This document shows positions 1 through 10,363 of a stretch of 64,000 nt of DNA, piece by piece (the stretch's first letter is position 1; each line of letters begins with the position of its first letter). Both the position numbers and the translations under genes were made by a program. Origin of the DNA: Rhynchopus euleeides (lineage: Eukaryota; Euglenozoa; Diplonemea; Diplonemida; Diplonemidae); NCBI GenBank assembly GCA_963210315.1, contig OY723248.1, forward strand, positions 760,727 to 824,726. The letters are read 5' to 3'. The notes under the pieces are model-generated. The model was given only the letters and a program-made list of their open reading frames with translations. It did not search any database and was not told the DNA's origin.

Positions 1-1575
1 TTCGTTGATCCGTACACACGATGGGCGGCAAGCGCATGCTGGGCGGGACATCAGCTTGTCACGGCGGCAGAGCACATCACCTCCCCACATCCTCAAGTAA
101 ACGATAACCATCTGTGCCCCACGCTGGATAGGGAAATGGCAGCAAACTAAAGAACTGCCAAAAAAAACAGGCTGCTTTGTCGGAACAGCAGCCCCCCACT
201 TTTGGTGTATATCAACTCACCAGGTCCGATGAAGTGGTGTGAGTGGAGGGTTTTTTTTTGCAACATCCAGCAACAAACAAAAATATAGGGCGCAGAAAAA
301 GGTTCCCCCCCAGTTGTGGCGACGCCGAACTTGGGAGAGAGAGAGAGAGAGAAACAACTGAACAACACACAAAAACCCCAACTTTTTTCAGAACCAGAAA
401 GAGAAACAAAGGCGGCATGTGCGATCTGATGGACATGCACAGTCTTCTGAGTTCCACCAGGAAGCTTTTCCCCGGGGATTCAGTAAAAAAAAACCACACA
501 CGCTCCACCCCACCCGCCCACCCTCAGGGAACTTCATCCACCCCCTTCACTCAGCAGCCTACCTGCCCCCTGCACCCTTCACACACACACTTCACGACAT
601 AAGGCTAGTTCATTCGCGTATCCTTCTAAAACCTGTTTGAGAGCATCTCAGAGAGAAAGAAAGCAACAGGTGTTAAGCTCGAGCGCAGAGCAACCCACAC
701 ACCCCCTCCCCCCGCACCCACATCCTGTTGGGGCGTATGAGTTCGCAAGGGGGGGGAAGATCCCCTTGGCGAAGGGGTTCGCGTGCTGGCCGCCCTCAAA
801 ACCGTCCCCTGATGGATCAAAAAAGTGACAGCAAAAACCCCCCCCCCCCCTCAAACCCCGTGATTGCAATTGCTTTTGCTTTGGAACGCAGGCACCCTCC
901 CCTCCCTGCTCGCGTTTGTGTCCACCACCACCCCCTGTGTCTGATGACACGGTGTGTGAGTGGGGGTCACAAGACCCAGAGCTAAAGGAAAAAGGCAACA
1001 CGGAAATAGGGCTGTGCCGGACGTAGCACAAACCACCTGGCACCACGCGTGAACTTTGCCCCAACAGTGAATGCCCTTTGATGCGCAGCAGTGGGCAACG
1101 CACCGAACACCCCCTGCTCTTGATGCGATACTCACGGAGGGCCTTCCCCAGAAGTGCAGAAAAGTGAGGAAAGTGAGAAAAGGTGGACCGCCTCACAACA
1201 CTGGGCAGTGAAGTGACACGGCTATGACGTGACGCACAGTGACACAAAGCGAAAGGCCTTCGCCACACGTTATTACTGTTGTCCCGTGTCGGCCACTCTG
1301 ATGCTACCTCACTGGCACACACACAAAGCGTGTTGGGGAATCCCTTGGGAGTGCGATACAAGGGGATATATGTTATAGTCCGTTCAGGGCTGACATCGCT
1401 TATAAACTTTGTCACGACACACATCACGCTAAGTTTAGTGTAGGCCGCGCCGAGCGAACTCAGGGTGTACCTCCCGTCTGGCAACAGGGGTGTATGGTTA
1501 AGTGTGTGGCTCGTGCATTGGGGTGCGCGGAGTGATAGCATATCGTAACTCTGGGAACGGCTCTACGGCCACACC
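1..1575. other. Gene-free stretch downstream of the putative mitochondrial gene
   Basis: No protein-like reading frame is seen. A 297-codon minus-strand frame (648-1541) has no domain-like pattern and is probably chance. The stretch holds poly-A, poly-C and GA runs and, at about 1322-1430, one diverged copy of the ~110-bp structured repeat found seven times near 21-23 kb and 50 kb. Confidence 0.6.
1322..1430 (+). repeat. Diverged copy of the ~110-bp structured repeat (module A)
   Basis: The motif GTGTTGGGGAATCC, then GGGAGTGCGATAC, then CAGGGC..GACA and a final TAAACTTTG followed by a C/A-rich tail appear in the same order and spacing as in the copies at 21271 and 50037. The hairpin part in the middle has drifted. 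Orientation matches the main copies. Confidence 0.6.
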
Positions 1576-3144
1576 TCATTCCCGGTGCTTTCCGTGGCGG
1601 CCTTCGACATCCTCCAAATCAGGAGCCTCGAATTCCTGCTGCGACTCGAGGTCCCGAATGTCCTTCGGGATCTTGATGCGCTTCCGGAACAGCTTCTTAT
1701 AGCGCCCTGCAACAGGAGCCTCCAGCATGTCGTCCTCTGACCCGAGGATGTACAGGTCTTCCCAGTGGGTCGGCACCCACAGTGTCTCTGTCGGATGGGC
1801 ACCGACAATGCGCTGCTCGACAATGATGCTGCTCATGTCGTACACGGTGGGTGGGCTGTCCAGGAGTTCGGCAACCGCTTCGCGCACACTGGTCTCTTCG
1901 TCGGCAACGGGGAGCTGGCTGGGGGAGGCTGAGACATCAGCGTCGCTGGGCGTAGGCTGGGCTGCGTCAGCAGGTGCTGCGTCCTCCGCAGCTGCAGTTG
2001 CGTTACCCTTCTTCGCCTTCTTGGAGCGCTGTGTGCTGTGCATCCCGGAGACGACGTCGCCGAAGTTCTCTTCGAAGTTATCAGACATCGACTCGACCCT
2101 GAAGAAGCAGTTCACATCCTTCGACACCGCCATAATGCTGTCCGTCTTCGGGTCGAACACACCCAGGTGCATCGGGGTGGAGGGCTCGTCCATCCCGAAT
2201 GACTTCACCTCAAAGGCACCGAACACCTGCTCCATCCCCTCGAACACCGCGTCAAGCTTGTGGAGCACTGACATGTGGTATCTGCTGGTTTGGGTGAACA
2301 CAACTGACTTTCTCCCGGTTTTTGTGATGACATATTTTTTGGTGTACTTGACCGCCTTGCCGGACCACATGTCATAGATAGTGTGCAGCTTCAGAGTCAT
2401 CCTCTCAAACGCGCAGTGGAGGGTGTAGTCGTAAGCCTCGGGAAGCTGGATCCCGAGAATCATCCGCTTCACCTTCACAAGGGTGGACGGCTCGTCCAGG
2501 CTGAGGCAGGTGTTGACGTAAAGGGGAATGAGACGCTCGATCAACGGAAGCGCATTGCGCTCAAACTGCTTCGCCGCCAGCGCCATCACGGAGTCGATGA
2601 ACTGCAGGAGATCCTGCTTCCTGAACCCTGCCGAGACAGACGCAACGCAGGCCGCACGAATCATATCAGAGTGAACTGTCGCATCCACGATAGGCCTCAC
2701 CTCGACAAGCTGCCGCAGCACGACAGCAAGCCGCCTCGCGTCCCCGCTGCTGAGATCGCGGGGAAGATGGGACTGCACAGCCTTCAGCGCCAGGGTCTCT
2801 GCCATATCGAGCAGGGGCATGGATGGGGAAGAGGCGCCGAACCCACCACCGCCAGCAGCAGCGGAAGCAGCAGCCACACCGCTGCGGGCTGCAACCCCTC
2901 GCAGGGCAGCCGCCGCCTTCCGCAGATCAGCACGCAGGGCTGCATTTGGAAGCGCCTCTACCCGAGGCGGCGAGGCCTTCTTCCCCTGCGCCGCCCTCTT
3001 CCTCCTCTGCTGGATCACCGCGAGCAGCTCCGCCGGCGACGCGGCATCCGAAGAGGGTAGGCTGGTAGGAGGGGCGGGCGGGTGCGACGAGCTCGTCAGG
3101 CTACGTGCCCCCCCTCGCAGCACCGCCCCAGCAACGCGCTGCAT
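1576..3144 (-). CDS. Putative mitochondrial protein of unknown function, 522 aa
   Basis: The function is not recognised. The N-terminus (MQRVAGAVLRGGARSLTSSS) is rich in Arg, Ala and Ser with no acidic residue, which is typical of a mitochondrial presequence. An Ala/Gly-rich segment follows to about residue 115. Residues ~115-360 look like an ordered, largely helical domain. A low-complexity Ala/Pro/acidic linker (~375-425) comes next, then a conserved-looking C-terminal part containing HWEDLYILGSEDD and a basic KKLFRKRIKIP patch. The start is supported by a long C-rich tract ending in AG at 3168-3169, giving a ~23-nt leader. A euglenozoan mitoribosomal or mitochondrial RNA-processing protein would fit this look, but that is a guess. 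The reading frame is intact. Confidence 0.75.
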   Translation of the reverse strand: MQRVAGAVLRGGARSLTSSSHPPAPPTSLPSSDAASPAELLAVIQQRRKRAAQGKKASPPRVEALPNAALRADLRKAAAALRGVAARSGVAAASAAAGGGGFGASSPSMPLLDMAETLALKAVQSHLPRDLSSGDARRLAVVLRQLVEVRPIVDATVHSDMIRAACVASVSAGFRKQDLLQFIDSVMALAAKQFERNALPLIERLIPLYVNTCLSLDEPSTLVKVKRMILGIQLPEAYDYTLHCAFERMTLKLHTIYDMWSGKAVKYTKKYVITKTGRKSVVFTQTSRYHMSVLHKLDAVFEGMEQVFGAFEVKSFGMDEPSTPMHLGVFDPKTDSIMAVSKDVNCFFRVESMSDNFEENFGDVVSGMHSTQRSKKAKKGNATAAAEDAAPADAAQPTPSDADVSASPSQLPVADEETSVREAVAELLDSPPTVYDMSSIIVEQRIVGAHPTETLWVPTHWEDLYILGSEDDMLEAPVAGRYKKLFRKRIKIPKDIRDLESQQEFEAPDLEDVEGRHGKHRE

Positions 3145-6100
3145 CCTCCCGCGTTGCTTGAGCAGCGCTGGCCGGTTGTGTGTGGGGGGGGTGGGGAAGG
3201 GGGGGGGGGGGTGGGGGGGGGGATGTCCTGTCGGTTGTGTTGCGTGAGGGGAGGGGGGGTGTGAGGGCAGTTTCGAGGGTGTGTGTGTGCATAGAGGGCA
3301 ACAGGGAGTGTCGCTACATCCTGGCTGCAGACACGATGTCTGCGAAATCGGTCGTTACCGTTTCCCCCCCCCATCCGTCTGCTTCGCCACACGAACAAAT
3401 CGTGCCCTATGTGTGCGACATGCTTTCGGTTTCGAGCGTTCCATCCAACGGCACCCCCCCCAAGACACGAGAAAGACTGAAACCCGGCATCAACCCGACC
3501 AAAGAACCCAAGGAGAAGGGTAGATGCAAGGGCACACTCATTCAGGGGAGGGCACACATTGTGGCGTACATCCTCACCGCCTTATAGCTGTTGAGGCGGC
3601 CGGATCCACAAGCTGGGGGCAGCAGGACTCAGCCCCTCCAATAAGAGGTTTGAGGGGAGAAGATTGCCGACCTGCAAGCAGGACGAATGGGGCTTGATAG
3701 CTCCAACGGGGGTGGGTGGGGAGGCACCCGTTGCTGCCAGTGGCGGCAATGCCTCGTTGGAATAACGTAGGATGTAGGCCTTTGTCCCCCATGGCATTTT
3801 GTACAACATGCACAGGAGGTGACGTGCCAATCTCTCCGTCGGTGTTGGCTTACTCACTCCAAAAAAGCAAAGTTTATTTTGTTTTTTGCCCAGGTCTGGC
3901 AAATCAAGAGTTAGCACCCCCCCGTTGTTGGGTTTCAACCGGATCTGGTGCGGCCTCAGAAGGCCTTGTGGAGAAGGAACGACAAATACTTGAGGGAGGC
4001 GATCAACCCTCTGATCGCCCACCCCAAGTTGGTAATATTTGTTGCATACACAGAGCTGTGTGTGGCTTTGAGCTGGCTTTGGCTTTGCATGGGGGCTGTG
4101 TGGCAGAACACCCTACAGCAGCCCCCTGCCGGAGTGCCCGGATCCATCCGGCAACTCCTGGCGGCGGGTAGTGGGAAGACAAGGCAGCCCGGGAGGAGAG
4201 GGTGGGGTGGGGAGGGGAAACCCCCCCCCCCCCGCCGCCGGGCCTTTTGTGGAAAAGGAGAGGGGGCACTACCACCACCACCCCCACCCCCACCACCGCT
4301 CGCTGCACCCTGCTATTCAAGAGGGAAAAATCGTACTCATTTCGCTACAATAAGAGAAACACCCTGCCCAGCAACTGCAAAAAGGCAGATCCGGGCTACC
4401 TTTCGTTGAGCGCGCATTCCTGTGTCAAAGGCTGTGGAAGCCCCTGTGAAGTGGCATGTAGGTGATCCTTATAAAGCTTCAGTCATACGATTTCCTTCGT
4501 TACTTCGCGACTTCGCTACGCTTCGTCGCTCGTAACTGGTAAGACGAAAAACACCCCCGCCACCACCCCGCCGCAGCGCAGGAGGGAGGATCAACACGTC
4601 TTCCCCCCCAGGAATGGGCAAAACCCATCACCTTGGACGTGCAGGGCTGCCGAGATCCTTTAGCACCTTGTGCGCTGTGTGCATAGACTCGCGCAAAGGG
4701 GCAAGCGGGGCTCGGCACCACTCCCTCACCGTGACACACGCGGGGGGGGGGGGCGGCATAGCGGGAGATGTTGGACAAAAAGAACTGCGCGGAACGCCAA
4801 TCCCAGGAAGGGCTAGGCGGGTGCGAGCATGACACAACTGCAATGGGCATTACTCTTTGAGCCGAGGGGCAGGATGCATCTGGCAAGCCTGGCGTGACGC
4901 CATGCGTGGTGCTAGGAGGAGGAGGAGGGGGGAAGGCAGGCAGGCAGTGCTCTCTGGGAGGGGCAGGAGGGCATGCATGACTTGCATAGCCTGCAGAGAG
5001 GGTTGCTGAGGAGGTAGCTTCGGTACAACGCGCGCACATCTACGCCCATCCAGGAAGAAGGGCGGGGTGTAGTTTCTTTCGGGCAGAAAGAAAGGCCGTG
5101 TTTGGAAAAAGGAAGAGAGGGTGGAAGAGCGAGGGGGAGGGGGAAAAGGAAGAGAGGGGGGGGGGGGCGAGCGGGCTTCGCTCTAAAGTGCAGAAGAAAA
5201 CAGGGCGGGGGCGGGGGGGTCCTGACAGAAGGAAAATATGGAGAAAGAACAGGCATCCGTAACACACTGGCACAGTCTGTCTTTTTTTGGTATCGACGTA
5301 CATTGTGTTGCCCAAGGGCATTGCACTTCAATGGTATAGACGCAGATCGTCATTGAACCCATAGAAAGTTGTCTTTTTTGGTGTGATCATTCTGGGGTTC
5401 TGTGACAGTTCCGGGGGGTTCCATGAACACACCTTTATTTTTGTGTCTTTTTTGACAGTGTGTGCGGGTGGCTGTCCCTTCCCCTTCCTCCTACGAACCC
5501 CCCCACCCTCCCCCATGGCAACTGAAGAAAATTAGCGCGCGGCAGCTGTCAATTAGAGCACAGAAAATATGAACCCACCAAACCCCCCACCCCCCCCTCT
5601 CCCCGGCAAGCCTGCTCAGAAGGGGAAATCGCAGAACGCAACGGCAGACGGGGAGGGGGGGGGGGACACAGCAGACGAAAAAAAAGAAAATCACACTAAC
5701 AGATTTGCCCAAACTCGGCGGCCCGCAGGGGAGGTTGGGAGGGGGGGGGGGCCGAAGAGGGCTGGGCAACGCTTGAAGTGTGCTATTTGTTTCGTCGCAC
5801 CCCCCACCTCCCCCCCCCCCCCACACACACACACGAGCATCGCTTGCGATCATCACGGAGCAGGGGGAGGAAGGGGTGGTGTGTGGAAGCAGCTGCTTCA
5901 AACTACTGCTCGGTTGTTGGGGCTGCCGCACAGGGAGGGGGGGGGGGGGTCACGGCTGCTAATTTGCTAGTGTTTGGTGCGTTGCTTCGGTGTGGTGAGG
6001 GGGCGCAGCACGGCACGACGGGCGGAGGGTCGGATAGCACCAACCGCTGTCGCCGAAGTGGCCATATTCCGCACAGAACGTGCCACCCACTCCCACCTGA

Positions 6101-6869
6101 GGCACACCTGGGGACGCAAACATTGAACGATTTGAGCGGGTTTTGTGCCGTGCTTTTTAGCAGCTTTTTTTATGGAAAGTGTGTGGGTGGGACACAGCTA
6201 CCCACTGCCCTTCACGACTGGCACACCCACCCGGGCACAAGCAGGGTGTAAGGGTATGAGTCACCAACCACGACACATCATGCGCACCTCCTCTCGACCG
6301 CCACCCACCCAGTGTTGCAATTCTGGCCGCAAACGCCGGCTTCAGCCACTGGGCTGCAAAACACACCGTACCACGGGTTTGGTTAGCGTTTCCCGTCTTA
6401 CGGTGTGGAGGGTGTGTGGGGTGTGTGGGCTGTGGGACACACGGAGGGGGGGGCGTGGGGGATAGAGAAAAGGGACATAACAGCGAGGTGGGAAAATGGG
6501 GCATAACCGCTGCGGGAGGGCAGGTCTCCCCCCGCCCCTTTGGGAGCGGGGGAGCGGGGCAAAAAGGGGTGCGTAGAGGCAGCATCAGAGTTCATTTGGT
6601 GCGCACCTGCACTAAACAAAAAGGTTGGCGGTGTGTGTGCAGCAGAGGCACGCATCGCAGAGCAAGGCCACGGTAAGGCATCCCCTGTGCGGCTCTCATT
6701 GCCCACCCGTGGGTTCGAATGAGAGAACAGGCTGAGGCTAGGCTGCAGGAACAGCACGGCCTGATCGCCCCGGTGAGTGTTACTGCTATTGGCTGGAGGG
6801 TGTCTGCTGGGCAGCAGGAGGGGGAAGGTGCGCGTGGCTGAGCATTCCCGCGACATGCGGGGTGGGGTG
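3145..6869. other. Long spacer without recognisable genes
   Basis: About 3.7 kb separates the mitochondrial-protein gene from the 3' end of the first TPR gene. It is dominated by poly-G/poly-C runs and GGGGTGG-like simple sequence. All frames over 60 codons here are low complexity (Pro/His/Gly) and not protein-like. It includes one dispersed repeat copy at ~4410-4545, described separately. Confidence 0.6.
4410..4545 (+). repeat. Dispersed repeat, copy 1 (second copy near 17.67 kb)
   Basis: The two copies share, in order, GCGCA..TGTGTC, CCTGTGAAGTGGCAT, and a hairpin-like tail GTTACTTCGCGACTTCGCT then CGTCGCTC followed by ATAACTG or GTAACTG. The tail is a run of short mutually complementary pieces (CTTCGCGA, TCGCTACG). 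No coding potential is visible. It may be a short interspersed element or a shared 3' region. Confidence 0.55.
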
Positions 6870-8594
6870 TCAGAGGGAGCTGCAAAGGTGCCCGCATTTG
6901 GAGACTCGGCAGAAGCACGACGCTTTGATGGAAGGGTCGGCGCGGCGCAGCTGGATCTGGAGGCGGCGGGCGAAGGCGGGGTCGACCTTCCGGCCAAGGA
7001 CTTCCGACGCATCGATGACACCCAGCATCGCCCAGATGTTGTCCACGTGGATGTTGGGTCGCGGCACGCGCCTGCCCTCTTCGCCCCGCCCCAGGTCCTC
7101 GTTGAAGACACGGAGGGCGTCCTCAGCACGGCCTGCCTCCAGCAGGAGGGCGCCCAGGGCGTGGCGTGTTGGCTGCATCACACCCCACGGCTCGTCGTAG
7201 GGGAGGGCTTCCTCCATATCCACAGCCTTCGCCACACGGGCCAGGCCTTCGCTGTGGTCGCCACGCCGGAAGGCCACCTCGCCGTACATCATCTCACGGG
7301 ACACGTCCAGCAAGTCACGCCCGGTGTTGTTGTGCAGGGTGCGTGCCCGCCCCTCCGGCACAGCAGCATACGCCTCTTCAAAGAGCACTGTCTCGGCACG
7401 CGCCTTGGCATGGTCGTTCTTCCCAATCGCAAAGGCAAGCGCACGTGCGTAGTGGAGCACTGCAACTTGGAAGCAGTGCAGAGTCAGATCCTCGGGGAAC
7501 ACCTCGTCAAGAATCATCTGCCACTTCCCGAAACGCACTAAGACGTGATACTTGACCGCACGGTACGTGTCAGCAAAGCATGCCATCCTGTTCCACTTCA
7601 TCAGGCTGTCGGTGGCAATCCCACGAATAGCATCCGCAGCCTCCAACGCGCTTGCAGAGTCCCCAGCAAACATCGCCCCATAACACATGAAGTGGTAGTT
7701 GTGCAGCAGATACAGCACGTAGAACGACTTGGCATGCTTCTTATAGACATAGAACCTCAGATCAGCTTGCGCCGCCTCCCTGTTCTGCACCACAGCCTGC
7801 TGGTACTCCCCACACAGGATCCCGATATGCGTCCCCATGTGCAGCAGGTGCCCTGCGTCAGGGCAGATCCCCGAGGCCAGCCTGTCATACGCGGGCAGCG
7901 CCCTCTCAGGTGTATGCGACATCTCCATCAGGTGAATGTAGAGGTGCAGGGCCCCCGTGTGGTCGGGCAGCTGCCGCTCCTTCACAGACCGCAGCGCTTT
8001 CTCCAACAGGCGCAGCGCCTCTGCCGGGCGGGCGGGAGGGGGCATCGACTTCCCGGTGCGCAGGTCCCACAGCTGCCACGGCGTCACACACATGATGGCC
8101 TCCGCTGCGAGCACCAACACGTCAACGCTGTACTCCCCAAGAGAGGAGTCGGCAAGATCGATCATGCCCTGTGCGTAGGCCTCGCTCCACTCCTGCATCT
8201 CTTCTGGCTGCGAGACCTTGCCGTTGCGTGGGTACCGCAGCATCAGCGTGCGGCACAGAGCCTTCTCCAGAGCAAATCCGTATCCCTCTGCAAGCGTGAG
8301 TGCGTCCAGCGCGTGCTTGCGGGCCAGCTTGACGGTGTCATCGGAGATGAAGAACCACGGCAGGTTGTAGTTTGGCCCCAGAGCGTAGGCCACACCCCAC
8401 GCCGCCATGCAGCACTGCGGGTCGGCCCGCAGCACCTCCTCGAAGCAGCAGATGGCCTCCTCGTGGTTGTAGGCGTACAGCCACCGCAGGCCCCGCTGCA
8501 GCGTGTCGTGCGCCTCATCCGAGACGCTGACACCCTTCCACGCCCATTGCCCCAACCGGGGGTACCCCTCAGGCAGGCGTTGTGTCGGGCCCAT
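6870..8594 (-). CDS. TPR-repeat protein, paralogue 1 (574 aa)
   Basis: This helical-repeat protein belongs to a TPR family also found in bacteria. Markers are a first TPR-like hairpin (YNHEEAICCFEEVLRADP, residues ~40-60), the WGVAYALGPNYNLPW stretch, DAGHLLHMGTHIGILCGEY (the counterpart of 'HMPSHI' in bacterial relatives) and LLHNYHFMCYGAMFAGD. More helical pairs follow to the C-terminus. No catalytic motif is evident, so a scaffold or binding role is likely. The start MGPTQRLP was chosen because a CT-rich stretch ends in AG at 8605-8606 and leaves a ~10-nt leader; the open frame runs 43 codons further up through proline-rich sequence that looks untranslated. It is very close to the gene at 13263-14972; the last third is almost identical in DNA. 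The molecular function is unknown. Confidence 0.9.
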   Translation of the reverse strand: MGPTQRLPEGYPRLGQWAWKGVSVSDEAHDTLQRGLRWLYAYNHEEAICCFEEVLRADPQCCMAAWGVAYALGPNYNLPWFFISDDTVKLARKHALDALTLAEGYGFALEKALCRTLMLRYPRNGKVSQPEEMQEWSEAYAQGMIDLADSSLGEYSVDVLVLAAEAIMCVTPWQLWDLRTGKSMPPPARPAEALRLLEKALRSVKERQLPDHTGALHLYIHLMEMSHTPERALPAYDRLASGICPDAGHLLHMGTHIGILCGEYQQAVVQNREAAQADLRFYVYKKHAKSFYVLYLLHNYHFMCYGAMFAGDSASALEAADAIRGIATDSLMKWNRMACFADTYRAVKYHVLVRFGKWQMILDEVFPEDLTLHCFQVAVLHYARALAFAIGKNDHAKARAETVLFEEAYAAVPEGRARTLHNNTGRDLLDVSREMMYGEVAFRRGDHSEGLARVAKAVDMEEALPYDEPWGVMQPTRHALGALLLEAGRAEDALRVFNEDLGRGEEGRRVPRPNIHVDNIWAMLGVIDASEVLGRKVDPAFARRLQIQLRRADPSIKASCFCRVSKCGHLCSSL

Positions 8595-8604
8595 ACGGAC
8601 CAGC

Positions 8605-8606
8605 CT
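8605..8606 (-). other. Likely splice acceptor (AG) for TPR gene 1
   Basis: On the minus strand a C/A/T-rich run (CCACCCCCAACAACACACC) is followed by the first AG, ten bases before the ATG. This fits spliced-leader addition. The evidence is positional only. Confidence 0.5.
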
Positions 8607-9564
8607 GCGGTGGTGTGTTGTTGGGGGTGGAGAGGGGGGTGGGGAGAGGGGTGGAAAGAGGGCACGCCTCTGCCTTGAGGTGGGGTGTGGGGCAGATGGC
8701 GAACATGGGACAGCACGACACACGGATTAAAGGGTTGTGCGGAAGCGCCGTTGGTGGGCTTGGAGGGGAGGCTTCCCAAAGCATTCAACTTCCAGCGGGT
8801 GCAGGGGTCTGCAGCCAGTTGTGCGGCTGCTGAGGAAAGAGGTTTGAGGAGCAGCAGGTGTAACTACGTGCTGTGGATGATGAAACACTGGTGAAATTTT
8901 CCGAGAAGTGCAACGCACTACGAAGATTGTGGCTGCCTCTTCTGAGCCGAGTCCGGATCTGGGCGATGGTGATGATCATCAGAAGGAGGAGTCGTCTCTG
9001 CTCCATCCTACGGGGTGGGACGCTGCGCGAAGTGCTCTCGGTACATGGATGCGGGTGTTTGGAGTGGGAGTGGGGTAGGTGGGGTAGGGGGGGTCTTGCT
9101 CGGTCAGAGGATACAAAGGAGATAGGAGGGGGAGGTCAGTTCATCCAGTTCTGCTGTAGTATCAGTTCGCGTGCGGAGGGGCTGGAGCGGGGAACAAAGA
9201 GACACAAATCCTGCTGTGAGTTGTGCGGTGTTTCCCCATCAGCCCCCCTTCCAACCTTGCGTATTGCAAGTGCCAGGTGTATTTTTAATCCCCGGTCTTC
9301 CCAGCCAATAACCCCCGATTCATCCCCGCTTTTTTCCAGCTAAAAATGCTACCCAATGTCCCTCCTCCCCAGTGTGGGGTCCTTGGTCTTGTACCAATTA
9401 GGTTCCTTCCACGATTCCACCCACTCGCGCCTTTCTCGGGTGCTGGAGGCATACCCCAAAAAACGGCTTTCGGGACCGTTATTCCGACGAACCCCCTGAT
9501 ATGCCACAGCTGAAACAGCCCAAGGACTTGATGCGGTTACTAGACGGGCAGACACACGCTACAC

Positions 9565-9621
9565 GGGGGGTCTGGGGGGCGGAGCCCCCCAGCCGCCGGA
9601 GGCCACGGTAGTGACCATCTG
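9565..9621 (+). repeat. GC-hairpin repeat, copy 1
   Basis: This short dispersed repeat has a G6 / C6 hairpin (GGGGGGC-GGA-GCCCCCC) followed by CAGCCGCCGGAGGCCACGG and TAGTGA. The same repeat occurs at eight places in the window. The G6/C6 stem is constant while the loop varies. Confidence 0.8.
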
Positions 9622-9723
9622 TTCAGTGTGGGCGTACAGATTCTGTGTGAGTTGGCTGCGTCCTCCTGAGGCTACTGGAGCTGTTGGATTCCCTGACCTG
9701 ATGGGTACGAGATATCCGCCACA

Positions 9724-9780
9724 GGGGGGTCTGGGGGGCGGAGCCCCCCAGCCGCCGGAGGCCACGGTAGTGAACGTCTG
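9724..9780 (+). repeat. GC-hairpin repeat, copy 2
   Basis: Same unit as at 9565, 159 bp downstream and within the same element fragment. It ends in GTGAACGTCTG. Confidence 0.8.
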
Positions 9781-10363
9781 GGCTCTTGGCTGGAAAAAAC
9801 CCGGTTTTCATACTTTTTGTTGTATACACGACAGGTCAGATCATCCTGATCGCCCGTCCTTCCTCGACCTCACGACTCCCCCCTACGCACCTACGGTGCT
9901 CAAACAAGTTTGTGGTGGGGCAAACACACGCGAAATACACCCCAGAGCTGAATCACAAACAGGGAGGTGAGTCGGGACGACGCTCCCGCTTTCCAAAACT
10001 GCCAATTAGAACGGGGAGAGAAGAACGGCCCTTTGCAGATCGGATAGATGTGAAAACACCCACACGCCTTGCCGCGTGAGCGGTGCCCTCCATATGCATC
10101 GCACATTCGGTTGGTCAAACAAAGGCCCGGAAACAAACGAACACAATCGCAATGACACAGCGGCACGCCCCAAATCCGCCATTGTCGAGGAAACAAGTGA
10201 CTCATCCTCGCAGCAGGGACCAGCCTGGAAAGGCTTTGCCCCCTCGCTATCTCTGGCGAGGGGTAGTGCCCTTGAGTCGTCTCGTAGCAGCAAGACAAAC
10301 AGGACAGGCAGGGCGCCTGCTGCGAGGAAGGGCCTGGGCGATCCCTGGCTCGGCGAGAAAGGG

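Larger units (their letters stand above)
9370..9790 (-). mobile_element. Fragment of a dispersed element with paired GC hairpins
   Basis: The part from 9545 to 9790 matches 27840-28090 in the same order: CACACGCTACA, GC hairpin, GTACAGATTCTGTG.GAGTTGG, CTGATGGG, GC hairpin. The part from 9370 to 9560, reverse-complemented, matches 42475-42660, sharing AAGTCCTTG, GGCATATCAGGGGG, GGTCCCGAAAGCC.TTTTTT and GGAAGGAACC. No terminal repeats or transposase are visible, so the class is unknown. Confidence 0.55.
8595..10363. other. Spacer with transposon-derived repeats
   Basis: No cellular gene is seen. From ~9370 to ~9790 lies a repeat also found at 27.84-28.09 kb and, inverted, at 42.4-42.66 kb. 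It carries two copies of the GC-rich hairpin. A 68-codon minus-strand frame in it (9349-9555) retains similarity to the translated copy near 42.5 kb (AVAYQG...), suggesting a decayed element ORF. Confidence 0.5.

Noticed and set aside
648..1541. 297-codon minus-strand frame
   Set aside because: Irregular composition, Cys/His/Gly-rich low complexity, no start context, and it overlaps a non-coding repeat copy.
7545..8678. 377-codon plus-strand frame
   Set aside because: Antisense shadow of TPR gene 1, for the same reasons.
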